Under the pieces are notes generated by a model. The model searched no databases. It worked only from the letters and a program-made list of their open reading frames with translations, and had not been told where the DNA came from. Positions 9,377 through 19,331 of a DNA stretch of 64,000 bases are shown piece after piece (position 1 is the stretch's first letter; each line of letters begins with the position of its first letter). Made by a program: the position numbers and the translations under genes. The stretch is from Agrobacterium fabrum str. C58. Lineage in GTDB: Bacteria; Pseudomonadota; Alphaproteobacteria; Rhizobiales; Rhizobiaceae. The stretch lies in NCBI RefSeq assembly GCF_000092025.1, contig NC_003062.2, positions 1,672,001-1,736,000 of the forward strand. Direction: 5' to 3'.

Positions 9377-10345
9377 ATGGCATTGACGGACAATACGCGC
9401 GGCGCACTTTTCATGGCGCTCGCAATGGCAAGCTTCACGGCCAACGATGCGCTGACGAAGTCCGTCACCCCCTACATCAATACCGGCCAGATCATGTTCG
9501 TGCGCGGCGTCATGACCGTGGTGCTGATCTATATCGCCGCCCGGCATTTCGGCGCGCTGCGGCCGCTGAAGACCCTGCTGCGGCCCATCATCATCCTGCG
9601 CTGTCTCTGCGAGGTGACAGCCGCCGTTCTTTATCTGACGGCGCTCGGCCTCATTGAATTTTCCAACGCATCGGCCATCCTGCAATCCCTGCCGCTGGTG
9701 GTGACGCTGGGGGCCGCACTTTTCCTGCGCGAGCCGGTCGGCTGGCGGCGCTGGGTAGCCATCATCGTCGGTTTCATTGGGGTGCTCGTCATCATCAGGC
9801 CCGGCCCTGAAGGTTTCACGCCGGGCGCGCTGCTGGTCGTCGCCTCGCTCGCCGTCACCGCCGCGCGTGATCTCCTGACCCGGAAAATGTATGCCGATGT
9901 GCCCTCACTCGCCATCACCGTCATTACCGCCTTCGTCAACATGGCGGTGGGTGGGCTTCTGATCGTGCCTTTCGGCGGCTGGCAGCCGATGAATTTCACC
10001 ATCGTATCGCATCTGGCCGGTTCGGCCATTCTGGTGCTGGTCGGTTATCAGGCCATCATCCTGTCGATGCGTACGGGCGAGATTTCCTTCGTCGCACCCT
10101 TCCGTTACACCGGCCTGCTCTGGGGTTTCATGATCGGCGTGTTCTTCTTCAACGAAAAGATCGACAGCTACACGATCATCGGCGCCATGATCGTCATCGG
10201 TTCGGGCCTTTATACCTTCTATCGCGAAAGCCTGCGCAAACGCTCGCAAATGGCCAAGCGCGCGGCCGCGACACCCACAGCCGCAACCACGGTACGACCG
10301 GCTTCCGTTACGAAAGCTACCGTAACGGAAGAGGCGGGAGAATAA
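9377..10345 (+). CDS. EamA/DMT-family transporter
   Basis: 322-residue inner-membrane protein of the drug/metabolite transporter superfamily with two EamA repeats of five hydrophobic helices each and an Ala/Thr-rich cytoplasmic tail. The substrate cannot be read from the sequence; relatives export amino acids, nucleosides or riboflavin. The frame is open upstream, but the ATG at 9377 gives the standard start (MALTDNTRG) and follows GGGA at 9364-9367. The Bcr/CflA gene follows with almost no gap, so the two exporters are likely co-transcribed. Confidence 0.9.
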   Translation: MALTDNTRGALFMALAMASFTANDALTKSVTPYINTGQIMFVRGVMTVVLIYIAARHFGALRPLKTLLRPIIILRCLCEVTAAVLYLTALGLIEFSNASAILQSLPLVVTLGAALFLREPVGWRRWVAIIVGFIGVLVIIRPGPEGFTPGALLVVASLAVTAARDLLTRKMYADVPSLAITVITAFVNMAVGGLLIVPFGGWQPMNFTIVSHLAGSAILVLVGYQAIILSMRTGEISFVAPFRYTGLLWGFMIGVFFFNEKIDSYTIIGAMIVIGSGLYTFYRESLRKRSQMAKRAAATPTAATTVRPASVTKATVTEEAGE

Positions 10346-10346
10346 C

Positions 10347-11546
10347 ATGAAGAGCAGCCGTTTCCTCGACCGAACCACCCCGCCCCATATCATCACGCTT
10401 GTGGTCATCGCCGGCGTCGCGGCGCTGTGCATGAACCTGTTCCTGCCTTCGCTTTCGGCCATGGCGCTCTATTTCGAGATCGATTACGCTGTGATGCAGT
10501 TCGCCGTGTCGGGTTATCTTGCCGCCACCGCCTTGCTGCAACTGGTCATCGGCCCGCTCTCGGATCTTTTCGGCCGCCGTCCTGTGATGCTGGCCAGCAT
10601 CACCATCATGATCGCCGCCACGCTGGTCTGCATGCTGGCGTCCGATATCACCGTCTTCATGATCGGGCGCGTGGCGCAGGCGGCCGTCGTTTCCGGCTTC
10701 GTGCTCGCCCGCGCCATCGTGCGCGACATGGTGCCGATGGAACAGGCCGCCTCGATGATCGGTTATGTGACCATGGGCATGTCCGTGGTGCCGATGGTTG
10801 GCCCAACGGTCGGCGGGTTGCTGAACGACTTCTCCGGCTGGCAGTCCAGCTTTGCGCTGCTTGCGCTTCTCGGCGCCGGCATTCTGGTGCTCGCCTGGTT
10901 CGATCTCGGCGAAACCAATCAAAGCAAGTCGGCGAGCTTTTCGCAGCAGTTCCATGCCTGGCCGGAGCTTCTGCGCTCGCCGCTGTTCTGGGGTTATGCG
11001 CTGACCTCGACCTTCTCGTCGGGCATGTTCTTTTCTTTCCTCGGCGGCGCGCCCTTTGTCGGCAGCGTGCTTTACGGGCTGACACCCGCCATGCTCGGGC
11101 TGCAGTTCTTTTTCATGGCCAGCGGTTACATGCTCGGCAATTTCGTCTCCGGCCGTTATGCCAGCCAGATCGGCATCAGCAGAATGATGCTGTCAGGCAA
11201 TGTCATCGCCATCGCCGGCATCGTCACCGCCATCGCGCTGATAACCGGCGGGGCGGAAAGCGCCTACGCGTTTTTCGTGCCGCTTGCCCTGATCGGCGTT
11301 GGAAACGGTGTCACGCTGCCCAGCGCCAATGCCGGCATGGTCAGCGTCCAGCCGCATCTGGCAGGCTCCGCCTCCGGGCTGGGCGGCGCGATGACCATCG
11401 GCGGCGGGGCGGCACTTTCGGTGCTCGCCTCCTCGGTCCTGTCCAAGGAGGACGGAACCTGGCCGCTTCTTCTGGTGATACTGGCGACCGGCCTTGTCGC
11501 CCTTCTCACCACCTATGTCGTAAGGCTGCAGGAACAGCGGCAATGA
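10347..11546 (+). CDS. Bcr/CflA-family multidrug efflux MFS transporter
   Basis: 399 residues with twelve predicted membrane helices. The A-motif [13 protein letters not shown] between helices 2 and 3 and the [11 protein letters not shown] opening of helix 1 are typical of the Bcr/CflA drug:H+ antiporter group. The ATG lies one base after the DMT stop, and its TGA overlaps the mobA ATG (ATGA), so mobA is translationally coupled. The association of an exporter with mobAB is a matter of operon layout; no Moco role is implied. Confidence 0.93.
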
Positions 11547-12199
11547 TCGCCCCTCCCCGAAAAATACCCGGTCTCGTGCCCCCTGGTCTCATATTGGCCG
11601 GCGGGCTGTCGCGGCGCATGGGCAGCAACAAGGCGATGGTGACGCTGGGCGATGCGCCGCTGCTTTCCCATGTCATCCGCCGCGTCACGCCGCAGGTCTC
11701 AGACGTCACCATCAATGCCGCCATCACCGACAAGGGCAGCTGGGCGGAGGGTTTCGGCCTGCCGCTTTTGCCCGACACGCTGAACGGCCATGCCGGGCCA
11801 CTCGCGGGTGTTCTCGCCGGCATGCGGCATTTTCGCGATCGCGAGACCGCCGGCAGCCATTTCCTGACAGCGCCCGCCGACAGCCCGTTTTTCCCCAACG
11901 ATCTCGTGGTGCGGCTTTGCGAGCACCTCTCGGACGATGCGATTGTCATCGCGGCCTCCAGCGGCCAGCTTCACCCCGTCTTCGCGCTATGGCCGGTGGC
12001 GCTTGCCGACGATCTCGAGGACTGGCTGAAGAACGATGCAAACCGCCGCATCCGTGCCTTTCTCGCCCGCCACGTCACCATCGGCGTGGCGTTCCCGCCG
12101 CTGGAAACGGCCAGGGGCAGCCTTGACCCGTTCTTCAACATCAACACGCCGGATGAACTGGCGCTGGCGCGCAGCCAGCTGGAGACTATGGAAACATGA
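11543..12199 (+). CDS. mobA: molybdenum cofactor guanylyltransferase MobA
   Basis: 218-residue nucleotidyltransferase that attaches GMP to Mo-molybdopterin. The N-terminal nucleotide-binding signature [14 protein letters not shown] is at about residues 15-28, with the metal-binding acidic [10 protein letters not shown] near 105. The start is the ATG overlapping the preceding stop. The frame stays open far upstream within the exporter gene, which is a shadow. It overlaps mobB by four bases. Confidence 0.96.
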
Positions 12200-12711
12200 G
12201 CAAGCAGAAGGTCTTCGGCATTGCCGGCTGGAAAAATTCGGGCAAGACCGGGCTTGCGGTGCGCATCGTCACCGAATTGACGGCGCGCGGCTACCGCGTC
12301 TCCACCATCAAGCACGCCCATCATGATTTCGATATCGACAAGGTCGGCGCCGATAGCTGGCGTCACCGCCAGGCGGGCGCGCACGAGGTCACCATCGTCT
12401 CCGGCACCCGTTTCGCCATCATGCATGAACTGCGCGGCGAACCCGAGCCCTCGTTCGAGGACATCCTCTCCCGCCTCGCCCCCTGCGATCTGGTGCTGAT
12501 CGAGGGTTACAAATACGAGCCGGTGCCGAAGATCGAGGCGCGGCGGGTAGAGGCCGCCAAGACTGAGCCGCTCGCGCCGCTCGACCCGCATATCATCGCG
12601 ATTGCCGCAGATCATGAGGTGGCGGACACGGCCCTGCCCGTTTTTGATCTCGATGATACAGGTGCCATTGCCGATTTCATCGAGAGGACGGTGGGATTGG
12701 TGAGGGGATAA
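12196..12711 (+). CDS. mobB: molybdopterin-guanine dinucleotide biosynthesis protein MobB
   Basis: 171-residue P-loop GTPase-like accessory protein. The Walker A sequence GWKNSGKT is at residues 10-17, the typical [12 protein letters not shown] switch follows near residue 37, and LVLIEGYK near 110 is the Walker B-like strand. It is thought to assist MobA; it is not essential in E. coli. It overlaps the mobA stop (ATGA) and ends the plus-strand run before a convergent gene. Confidence 0.95.
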
Positions 12712-12760
12712 TTGCCCCTGGAACTGGGGGACGATTTCCGAGCCGACAATAAAAATGAAA

Positions 12761-12783
12761 AAGCCGGGCTCATCACCCGGCTT
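12761..12783 (-). terminator. factor-independent terminator of the nlpD-like gene
   Basis: Stem AAGCCGGG/CCCGGCTT with a 7-nt loop. On the minus strand it is followed by TTTTTCATTTTTATT, so it ends transcription coming from the nlpD-like gene. Confidence 0.8.
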
Positions 12784-12807
12784 CATCATTCCTTGAGAAC
12801 GCAATAC

Positions 12808-14421
12808 CTATTCAAGGAAACCTGATGGGTTCACCGGCGTCGCATCCTTGCGAACTTCGAAGTGAACCTGCGGACGCTTGGCGCTGCCGGTCATGCCTGA
12901 TGTGGCGATGGTCTGGCCACGCTGAACCTTCTGGCCGCGCTGTACGTCGAGATTGGCGGCGTTGCCGTAAACCGTGACCTTGCCGTCGTCGTGGCGGACC
13001 AGCACCGTGTTGCCGAGCTGCTTCAGGCCGTTGCCGGCATAGATGACCACGCCGTTTTCGGCGGCCTTGATCGGCGTGCCCTCGGGAACCGAAATGTTGA
13101 TGCCGTCATTGCGGCTGCCTTCGACATTGTCACCGAAATTGTTGATGACGGCGCCGCGAACCGGCCAGCGATATTTGCCGATGCCGGTGGATTCCGGAGC
13201 GATGGAGGCCATGTCGGCCTTTTTCTCGATATCACTGACACTTGCGGTTGCCGGTGTGGCAGGCGCCGCCGTGGTGGCGGCGGCAGCAGGCGCCTTGTAG
13301 GGCTCAGGCTTGATGGATGCGGTTTCGACCGGCTTGGCCGCAGCTGCTTCCTTAGCCGGAACCGAGGCGGTCTTGATGGCATCGGTCGAAGCACCCGGCA
13401 TGGCAAGCGTCTGGCCGACACGAATGCTTTCGTTGGAAATGCCGTTGGCGGCCTTGAGCGCGGCAACCGAGACACCGTTTGCACGGGCGATCTTCGCCAG
13501 GCTGTCGCCCGGCTGAACCTTGTAACCACCGCTCGGTGGCAGCGGCTTGCCGCCCGGAGGCGTCAGCTTGCCGGCTTCGGAAGAAAGTTTGTCACGGGCG
13601 GCAGCCTGCGACGGCAGCACGGCCACATTCCCATCCGGGGCACGCAGCGGTGTCGGCTGGTCGCCATTGCGGTTGAGAGCAATATTGCCGGCGGCATCCT
13701 TGGCGGCGTTGCGGGCCTGACCGAATTTCGGAATGAGGATCGACTGGCCAGCCTGCGCCGAAGACGCGGTTTTCAGGCCATTGACCCGCAGCAGTTCCTT
13801 TTCCGGCACGCCGTAGCGGTTGGAAATGGTGGCAATGCTTTCGCCGGGGCGCAACGTTACCGAAGACGCGCCGTCCGTGTGCCAGCCGTTCTTGTCGGAA
13901 CGAACCGTCGCGGTCGTCAGATTGTCGGTTGGCGCGGCGGCCTGCCGGGCAGGTGCAGCGAGAGACGGAGCGGCTGGGCGCTGGGCGGACGGGAAAGGCT
14001 GGGCCATGGCTTCGTTGCGGGTCGACGGATCGCGGCTTGCCACCGCCGTCGGCGCCGACAGCTCGGAACGCTGCACCGGCGAGGCCGAAGCGCGGGCCGT
14101 GGAAGGCTGAACGCCGCCATAACCACCCGACTGCTGCGGATAGGAATTGCCCGCCATGTTCTGATTGGCATATCCGCCCTGCGGCGCGGCAGAGGCATAG
14201 CCGCCATTCATGTCGCCCTGCGGAACCGGGGCCTGCCCATAAGCACCGCCGCCCTGACGGGCTGGAATTGACGCCGTTGTCATCCGATCCGGTCCACTGG
14301 AAAAGAGGCCGCTGAACCGCGTTGCATCCGAGCTACAGCCCGTTGCGACGCTTGCCAGCAATGCCGCTGCGAACATTTTTGCGACTGATTTTCCGATTTT
14401 AGACGAATGTCTCATACGCAT
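12808..14421 (-). CDS. nlpD: NlpD-like lipoprotein: two LysM domains and a degenerate LytM (M23) domain
   Basis: 537-residue envelope protein predicted to bind peptidoglycan and activate cell-wall amidases. A lipoprotein signal precedes ATGC at about residue 29; a Ser/Gln/Gly/Ala-rich linker and two LysM repeats (around residues 190 and 300) follow, then the LytM domain at 415-537. The zinc and catalytic positions are substituted: the H and D of HxGxD are N, the H of YGH is N, and the first H of HxHFE is Q. A catalytic peptidase is therefore unlikely, as in E. coli NlpD. surE and pcm lie upstream, the classic surE-pcm-nlpD order. The start is one of two near-adjacent ATGs (14421 or 14415). 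Confidence 0.9.
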   Translation of the reverse strand: MRMRHSSKIGKSVAKMFAAALLASVATGCSSDATRFSGLFSSGPDRMTTASIPARQGGGAYGQAPVPQGDMNGGYASAAPQGGYANQNMAGNSYPQQSGGYGGVQPSTARASASPVQRSELSAPTAVASRDPSTRNEAMAQPFPSAQRPAAPSLAAPARQAAAPTDNLTTATVRSDKNGWHTDGASSVTLRPGESIATISNRYGVPEKELLRVNGLKTASSAQAGQSILIPKFGQARNAAKDAAGNIALNRNGDQPTPLRAPDGNVAVLPSQAAARDKLSSEAGKLTPPGGKPLPPSGGYKVQPGDSLAKIARANGVSVAALKAANGISNESIRVGQTLAMPGASTDAIKTASVPAKEAAAAKPVETASIKPEPYKAPAAAATTAAPATPATASVSDIEKKADMASIAPESTGIGKYRWPVRGAVINNFGDNVEGSRNDGINISVPEGTPIKAAENGVVIYAGNGLKQLGNTVLVRHDDGKVTVYGNAANLDVQRGQKVQRGQTIATSGMTGSAKRPQVHFEVRKDATPVNPSGFLE

Positions 14422-14721
14422 GACTCGATCTACACTGACGCCAACCCGCCGCATCGAGATCGATCCGGCACAAATTTCACTTCTTGCAAGGCCCATTTCC
14501 CGAGGTGGGGAAAACCATGCGTCGATGTTTATGATTAAAGCGCGTTAGTGTTACCACGCCGTTAAAACGTTAAGCCGTTCAGCGCTTTTTTGACACTTCG
14601 ATAACCATGACGAAAACTGGATGCGTCATGTCGAGACAATAATGATATTGAAAATCAGATAGTTGCGACAATTCAGAACATTAGAAGACAAAAATGAATT
14701 GCCTTCAAAATTTTCATTTCG
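14422..14721. other. intergenic region between pcm and the nlpD-like gene
   Basis: About 300 nt, AT-rich in its distal half, with no plausible coding sequence. It should carry the nlpD promoter, since pcm ends 300 nt before the nlpD start. TTAA half-sites occur (around 14561-14573), but at a spacing that does not fit a full CtrA box, so no operator is assigned. Confidence 0.5.
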
Positions 14722-15375
14722 TCACAAATGCCGCGCAATATGGCTGCCGAGTGGCAGATACGGCGTCTCGAACAGCTCTTCCTTCTCGAAGCGGCTGCCG
14801 GTCTTGGAGAAGCGGGTCATCACGCAACGCTCATCTTCCAGGATGATCGGCGCGATCATCATGCCGCCGGAAACGATCTGCTCGGCAAAGAAGCGGGGCA
14901 TGGTGGTAAAGGCGGCGGTGGAAACAATCCGGTCGAAGGTGCCCTCGCCCACCAGACCATTGCTGCCATCCGCCTGGCGGATGACGACGTTGCGGATGGA
15001 CAGATCGTCGAGACAGTTCTGCGCCTGCTGCACCAGCGTCTTGTAACGCTCCAGCGAAAACACCCGCTCCACCCGGCGCGCGATGATCGCCGTCATAAAA
15101 CCGCTGCCGGTGCCGATCTCAAGCACGCGCTGGCCGGGTTTCAGCTGCAGGCGGGCAAGGATTTTCACCGCCATGTCGGCGCCTTCCATGAAGGAACCGC
15201 AGTCGATCGGGATCGTGCGGCTGGAATAGGCGTCGGCCGCAAATTGCGGCGGCACGAATTTGGAACGCGGCGTCTGCTCAACCGCCGTCAACAGGTCGAG
15301 ATCGGAAATCCCCTCGCCCCGCAGACGGAGAACGAGAGCGGCAAAACCTTCCTTTTCGACCATGGCAGATTTCAA
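14722..15375 (-). CDS. pcm: protein-L-isoaspartate O-methyltransferase
   Basis: 217-residue SAM-dependent methyltransferase that repairs isoaspartyl residues in aged proteins. Family motif [10 protein letters not shown] is at about residues 84-92, with the upstream substrate region [10 protein letters not shown]. The start is taken as TTG at 15375: its codon overlaps the surE stop (TTGA) and CGGAG sits 7 nt upstream, whereas the in-frame ATG at 15363 has no ribosome-binding sequence. It is translationally coupled to surE. Confidence 0.94.
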
Positions 15376-16142
15376 TCGGCGACTCCGAATCCAAGTGCTT
15401 GCGCAACCCGATCCTTGACCGTGTAGTCCGTCAGGTCAAGCTTAAGCGGTGTGACCGAAATCTTGCCGTGTTTCAAGGCGTGGATATCCGTGCCCTCGCG
15501 GAAGGTGCCAAGGCGTTCGCCGAAGCGTAACCAGTAATAAGGAAGACCACGACCATCCTGGCGTTCTTCCACCGTCAGGCCGAAATCGAGCTTGCCCTGC
15601 CCGGTGACGGAAACGCCCTGCATATCCTTTGGCGCACAATTGGGGAAATTGAGGTTGAGGAAGGTGCCGTCAGGCAGATCGACATTCATCAGCTTGCGCA
15701 GAAGATCCGGCGCATAGGTCTCGGCAACCTCCCACGGCACGACGCGGCCTTCGCCGTGGCTGAAGGCCTGGCTGAGCGCGAAGGAGCGCACGCCCTGCAG
15801 CGTGCCTTCGATGGCGCCGGCAATCGTGCCGGAATAGGTCACGTCATCGGCCATGTTGGCACCGGCATTGACGCCTGAGAGCACGAGATCGGGCTTTTCC
15901 GGCAGGACTTCGCGAATACCCATGATGACGCAATCGGTCGGCGTGCCACGCAGCGCGAAATGTTTGTCGGAAACCTTACGCAGCCTGAGCGGCTCGGAAA
16001 GCGTGAGCGAGTGTGCGAGACCGCTCTGGTCGGTTTCCGGCGCAACGATCCAGACGTCGTCGGACAGCGTGCGAGCAATACGCTCCAGCACCGCCAGCCC
16101 CTCGGCATGGACACCGTCGTCATTGGTCAGCAAAATCCGCAT
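15372..16142 (-). CDS. surE: 5'/3'-nucleotidase SurE
   Basis: 256-residue metal-dependent nucleoside monophosphatase used in stationary-phase survival. The N-terminal metal site TNDDG (residues 6-10), the DQSG serine loop near 40, the GTPTDC segment and the SGVNAGAN metal site near 90-97 are intact. It heads the surE-pcm pair. The 212 nt between it and serS hold a family B repeat and are on the same strand, so a read-through transcript is possible. Confidence 0.97.
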
Positions 16143-16219
16143 GTTTCTCTCTCCGCTCTTTATGTCTTCAGGGACGGAGCATCCTCTCCTCCGGCGGTGA
16201 AGTGTGCAGTTCTCTCAAC

Positions 16220-16304
16220 GTCATCCTCGGGCCTGTCCCGAGGATCTAATCACGTCCAAATAAATCGATAGGTTGCCGATCCTCGGGACAAGCCCGAGGA
16301 TGAC
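16220..16304. repeat. family B intergenic repeat, full copy (B1)
   Basis: About 85 nt: hairpin GTCATCCTCGGGC...CCGAGGAT, a spacer containing CTAATCACGTCC and AAATCGA, then a second hairpin GATCCTCGGGACAAG...CCCGAGGATGAC. The outer ends are also complementary to each other. It lies between the serS 3' end and the surE start. Related copies are at 22401, 55391 and 60428. Confidence 0.9.
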
Positions 16305-16354
16305 ATCGGCGCAATTGGCAGACTCACCTTCCAACAGCACGACGCCGCGCTCTC

Positions 16355-17638
16355 TCAAGCCGCCTTCTCGATCCGCGTCAGCCCGCCCATATACGGCAGC
16401 AGCACGTCCGGAATTGTGACGGAACCATCGTCGTTCAGGTAATTTTCGAGAACGGCGATCAGGCAGCGGCCGACGGCGGTGCCGGAGCCGTTCAGCGTGT
16501 GCACGAACTTCGTCGCCTTGTCGTCCTTGCCGCGATAACGCGCATTCATGCGCCGCGCCTGGAAATCGCCGCAGACCGAGCAGGAAGAAATTTCACGATA
16601 GGTGTTCTGGCCGGGCAGCCACACTTCCAGATCATAGGTCTTGCGGGCGCTGAAGCCCATATCGCCGGTGCAGAGCGTCAGGGTGCGGAAATGTAAGCCC
16701 AGACGCTTCAGCACTTCTTCGGCGCAGGCCGTCATGCGCTCATGCTCGGCAACGGCACTTTCCGCATCGGTGATGGAGACAAGCTCGCATTTCCAGAACT
16801 GGTGCTGGCGCAGCATGCCGCGCGTATCACGTCCGGCAGAGCCCGCTTCCGAACGGAAGGAAGGTGTGAGCGCCGTGAAGCGCAACGGCAGTTTTTCCTG
16901 CTCGAGAATTTCGCCGGAAACGAGGTTGGTCAACGTCACTTCCGCCGTCGGGATCAACCAGCGGCCATCGGTGGTCCTGAACAGGTCCTCGGCGAATTTC
17001 GGCAATTGCCCCGTGCCGAACATCGCCTCGTCACGCACCATCAGCGGCGAAGAGACTTCGGTATAACCATGTTCCGAGGTGTGCAGGTCGATCATGAACT
17101 GGCCGAGCGCCCGTTCCAGACGCGCCAGCTGGCTGGTCAGCACCGTGAAACGCGAACCGGAGAGCTTGGCAGCCCGCTCGAAATCCATATAACCGAGCGC
17201 TTCGCCAATCTCGAAGTGCTCCTTTGCCGCGTGGTTCCAGCCGGGCTTCTGGCCGGTGACGCGGGCCACCACATTGTCGTGCTCGTCCTTGCCGTCAGGC
17301 ACATCGTCGAAGGGCATGTTCGGCAGGCGCGACAGGGCGTCGTTCAGCTCGGCGGAGACCTGACGGTCCTCCTCCTCGGCGCGCGGCATGTTTTCCTTGA
17401 TATCAGCGACTTCGGCTTTCAGCTTTTCCGCCAGTTCCATGTTCTTCTGCGCCATGGCGGCGCCGATTTCCTTGGAGGCGGCATTGCGGCGGGACTGCAT
17501 GTCCTGCAGGGACTGGATGACGGAACGGCGCTTTTCATCGAGAGCGATCAGACCTGCGGCAGCGGGCTCTACGCTGCGCCGTGCAAGGGCCGCATCAAAA
17601 GCTTCGGGGTTTTCGCGTATCCATTTAATGTCGTGCAT
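16355..17638 (-). CDS. serS: seryl-tRNA synthetase
   Basis: 427-residue class II synthetase. The N-terminal coiled-coil arm (about residues 30-100, Lys/Glu/Arg-rich) binds the tRNA-Ser long arm; the catalytic core contains motif 2 ([21 protein letters not shown]) and motif 3 ([17 protein letters not shown]). The ATG at 17638 ([10 protein letters not shown]) matches the family N-terminus and follows GGAA; the eight residues upstream in frame are discarded. It follows the tat genes on the same strand, separated by a terminator. Confidence 0.97.
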
Positions 17639-17682
17639 CGTCGTTCCAGACCGTTGTTGCATCGTCGCGTTTTACAGCAAAA

Positions 17683-17702
17683 CGCCGGGCATGAACCCGG
17701 CG
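17683..17702 (-). terminator. terminator downstream of tatC
   Basis: Stem CGCCGGG/CCCGGCG with a 6-nt loop; on the minus strand TTTTGCTGTAAAA follows. It lies between tatC and serS and probably ends the tat transcript. Confidence 0.65.
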
Positions 17703-17737
17703 CGAGGATTTTTTGAGCGGTGAGACCTTCAGAAAAA

Positions 17738-18541
17738 TCAGGTCTCTTCCAGCTCCGTGCTTTTGGATTCCGCCGCACGTTTCCTCTCCACGAGTCGAGC
17801 CATGTAGATGGAAATCTCGTAGAGAATGATCGCAGGCAGCGCAAGACCGATCTGGGACATGGGGTCCGGCGGTGTCAGCACGGCCGCGACCACAAAGGCC
17901 ATGACGATGGCGAATTTGCGCTTTTCCCTGAGCCAGTCGCTGGTCAGAATTCCGACACGAGCCAGAAGCGTGGTGACGACGGGCAACTGGAACACCAGGC
18001 CGAAGGACAGCACCAGCGTCATGATGAGGCTGAGATATTCCGACACCTTGGGCATCAGCGAAATCGCCACTTCACCATCCACAGGCAATTGCTGCATGGC
18101 GAGGAAGAACCACATGACCATAGGCGTGAAGAAGAAATAGACGAGTGCCGCGCCGATGAGGAACAGGATCGGCGACGCAATCAGGAACGGCAGAAAGGCG
18201 GCGCGTTCATTCTTGTAGAGACCCGGCGCCACGAATTTATAAAGCTGCGAGGCGATCACCGGAAAGGAGATGACCATCGCGCCGAACATGGCGACCTTGA
18301 TCTGCGTGAAGAAGAATTCCTGCGGCGCGGTATAGATCAGCGACGATTTCGCCACATCCAGCCCGGCCCAGATCACCGCCCACTTATAGGGGATGACGAG
18401 CAGGTTGAAGAGGTGCTTGGCGACGGCGAAACAGGCGATGAAGGCGATAAAAAACGCGCCGAGCGACCAGATCAGCCGTGTGCGCAGTTCCATCAGGTGT
18501 TCGATAAGCGGCTGCGGCTTGTCCTCGGTATCCCCGCTCAT
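17738..18541 (-). CDS. tatC: Sec-independent protein translocase TatC
   Basis: 267-residue, six-helix inner-membrane subunit that recognises twin-arginine signal peptides. The conserved N-terminal HLMELRTRL segment (residues 15-23), the glutamate-containing first periplasmic loop (TAPQEFFF), the FVAPGLYKNER loop and the VVAAVLTPPDPMSQ segment before the last helices are present. Its start overlaps the tatB stop by four bases, so the two are coupled. It is the last gene of tatABC. Confidence 0.97.
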   Translation of the reverse strand: MSGDTEDKPQPLIEHLMELRTRLIWSLGAFFIAFIACFAVAKHLFNLLVIPYKWAVIWAGLDVAKSSLIYTAPQEFFFTQIKVAMFGAMVISFPVIASQLYKFVAPGLYKNERAAFLPFLIASPILFLIGAALVYFFFTPMVMWFFLAMQQLPVDGEVAISLMPKVSEYLSLIMTLVLSFGLVFQLPVVTTLLARVGILTSDWLREKRKFAIVMAFVVAAVLTPPDPMSQIGLALPAIILYEISIYMARLVERKRAAESKSTELEET

Positions 18542-19281
18542 GCTTCATCCTTTTTGGGCTTTGCAGCCTTGGTTCTCGCCGCTTTTGCCGGCTTTGCATC
18601 AGCCACAGCCACGGATTTTTCGGCCGCGATCTTCTTGACAGTCGCCTTTTTGGCGATGGTCTTGACGGTCGGCTTCGGAGAAGCCGGTTCACTGGCATTC
18701 GTAGCGACGGTGGTTTCCGGCGTTGCCACGGCCTTGCTGCGGCTCACACGTTTCGGCTTGGCGGCAACCGCTTCAGCCTCGACGGTCGCAATCGATTTCG
18801 CCCGTGCGCGTTTCGGTTTCTCTGCCGCGACGGAGGCTGCGGCAACTGGAGCAGGTGCTGCGGCGACGGCCGGCGGCGAATCCGGAAGCTTCATGTCCGG
18901 CTCGGGCACGTTGACCAGCGGCGCAACAGGCTCACTCGTGGCCGGTGCTGCGGTGGACGACAGCCCATCGGAAGGGCTCGTCGCCTTCTGCAAATCGGAC
19001 TTGATCTCGTTGCCGAGCTGGCGAAGCGGGTTCATCGCATCGCGCAGCGAGTTGGTCGGGTTGAGATTGCGGACATCGGAGATGGTCTGGCGCACATCGT
19101 CCATGTCGGCCTCTTTCAAGGCCTCATCGAACTGGGTGCGGAAATCCCCCGCCATCTTGCGAAGGCCGGCCATCGTCTTGCCGAAGGCGCGGATCATGGG
19201 CGGCAAGTCTTTCGGTCCGACGACGACGATCAACACGACCGCAATCACCAGAAGCTCGCTCCAGCCGATATCAAACATCAA
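18538..19281 (-). CDS. tatB: Sec-independent protein translocase TatB
   Basis: 247 residues: an N-terminal membrane helix (residues 5-21, DIGWSELLVIAVVLIVVVGPK), an amphipathic helix, and a long Ala/Lys/Pro-rich cytoplasmic tail ending in repeated KAAKPKK-like segments. This is longer than E. coli TatB (171) but usual for rhizobia, and the tail is low complexity. TatB forms the receptor complex with TatC. It lies 50 nt downstream of tatA. Confidence 0.95.
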   Translation of the reverse strand: MMFDIGWSELLVIAVVLIVVVGPKDLPPMIRAFGKTMAGLRKMAGDFRTQFDEALKEADMDDVRQTISDVRNLNPTNSLRDAMNPLRQLGNEIKSDLQKATSPSDGLSSTAAPATSEPVAPLVNVPEPDMKLPDSPPAVAAAPAPVAAASVAAEKPKRARAKSIATVEAEAVAAKPKRVSRSKAVATPETTVATNASEPASPKPTVKTIAKKATVKKIAAEKSVAVADAKPAKAARTKAAKPKKDEA

Positions 19282-19331
19282 TACGCTCCCGAGACCCTAG
19301 CGCCGGTCTCAAAACAAACGACACAAGCCGC

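Noticed and set aside
10427..11542. Upstream extension of mobA within the Bcr/CflA gene
   Set aside because: The frame is open, but the sequence before 11543 is an out-of-frame Arg-rich reading of the exporter; the overlapping ATG gives the family N-terminus.
14555..14580. CtrA binding site upstream of the nlpD-like gene
   Set aside because: TTAA sequences are present, but spaced by four bases rather than seven, and the flanks do not fit the consensus.
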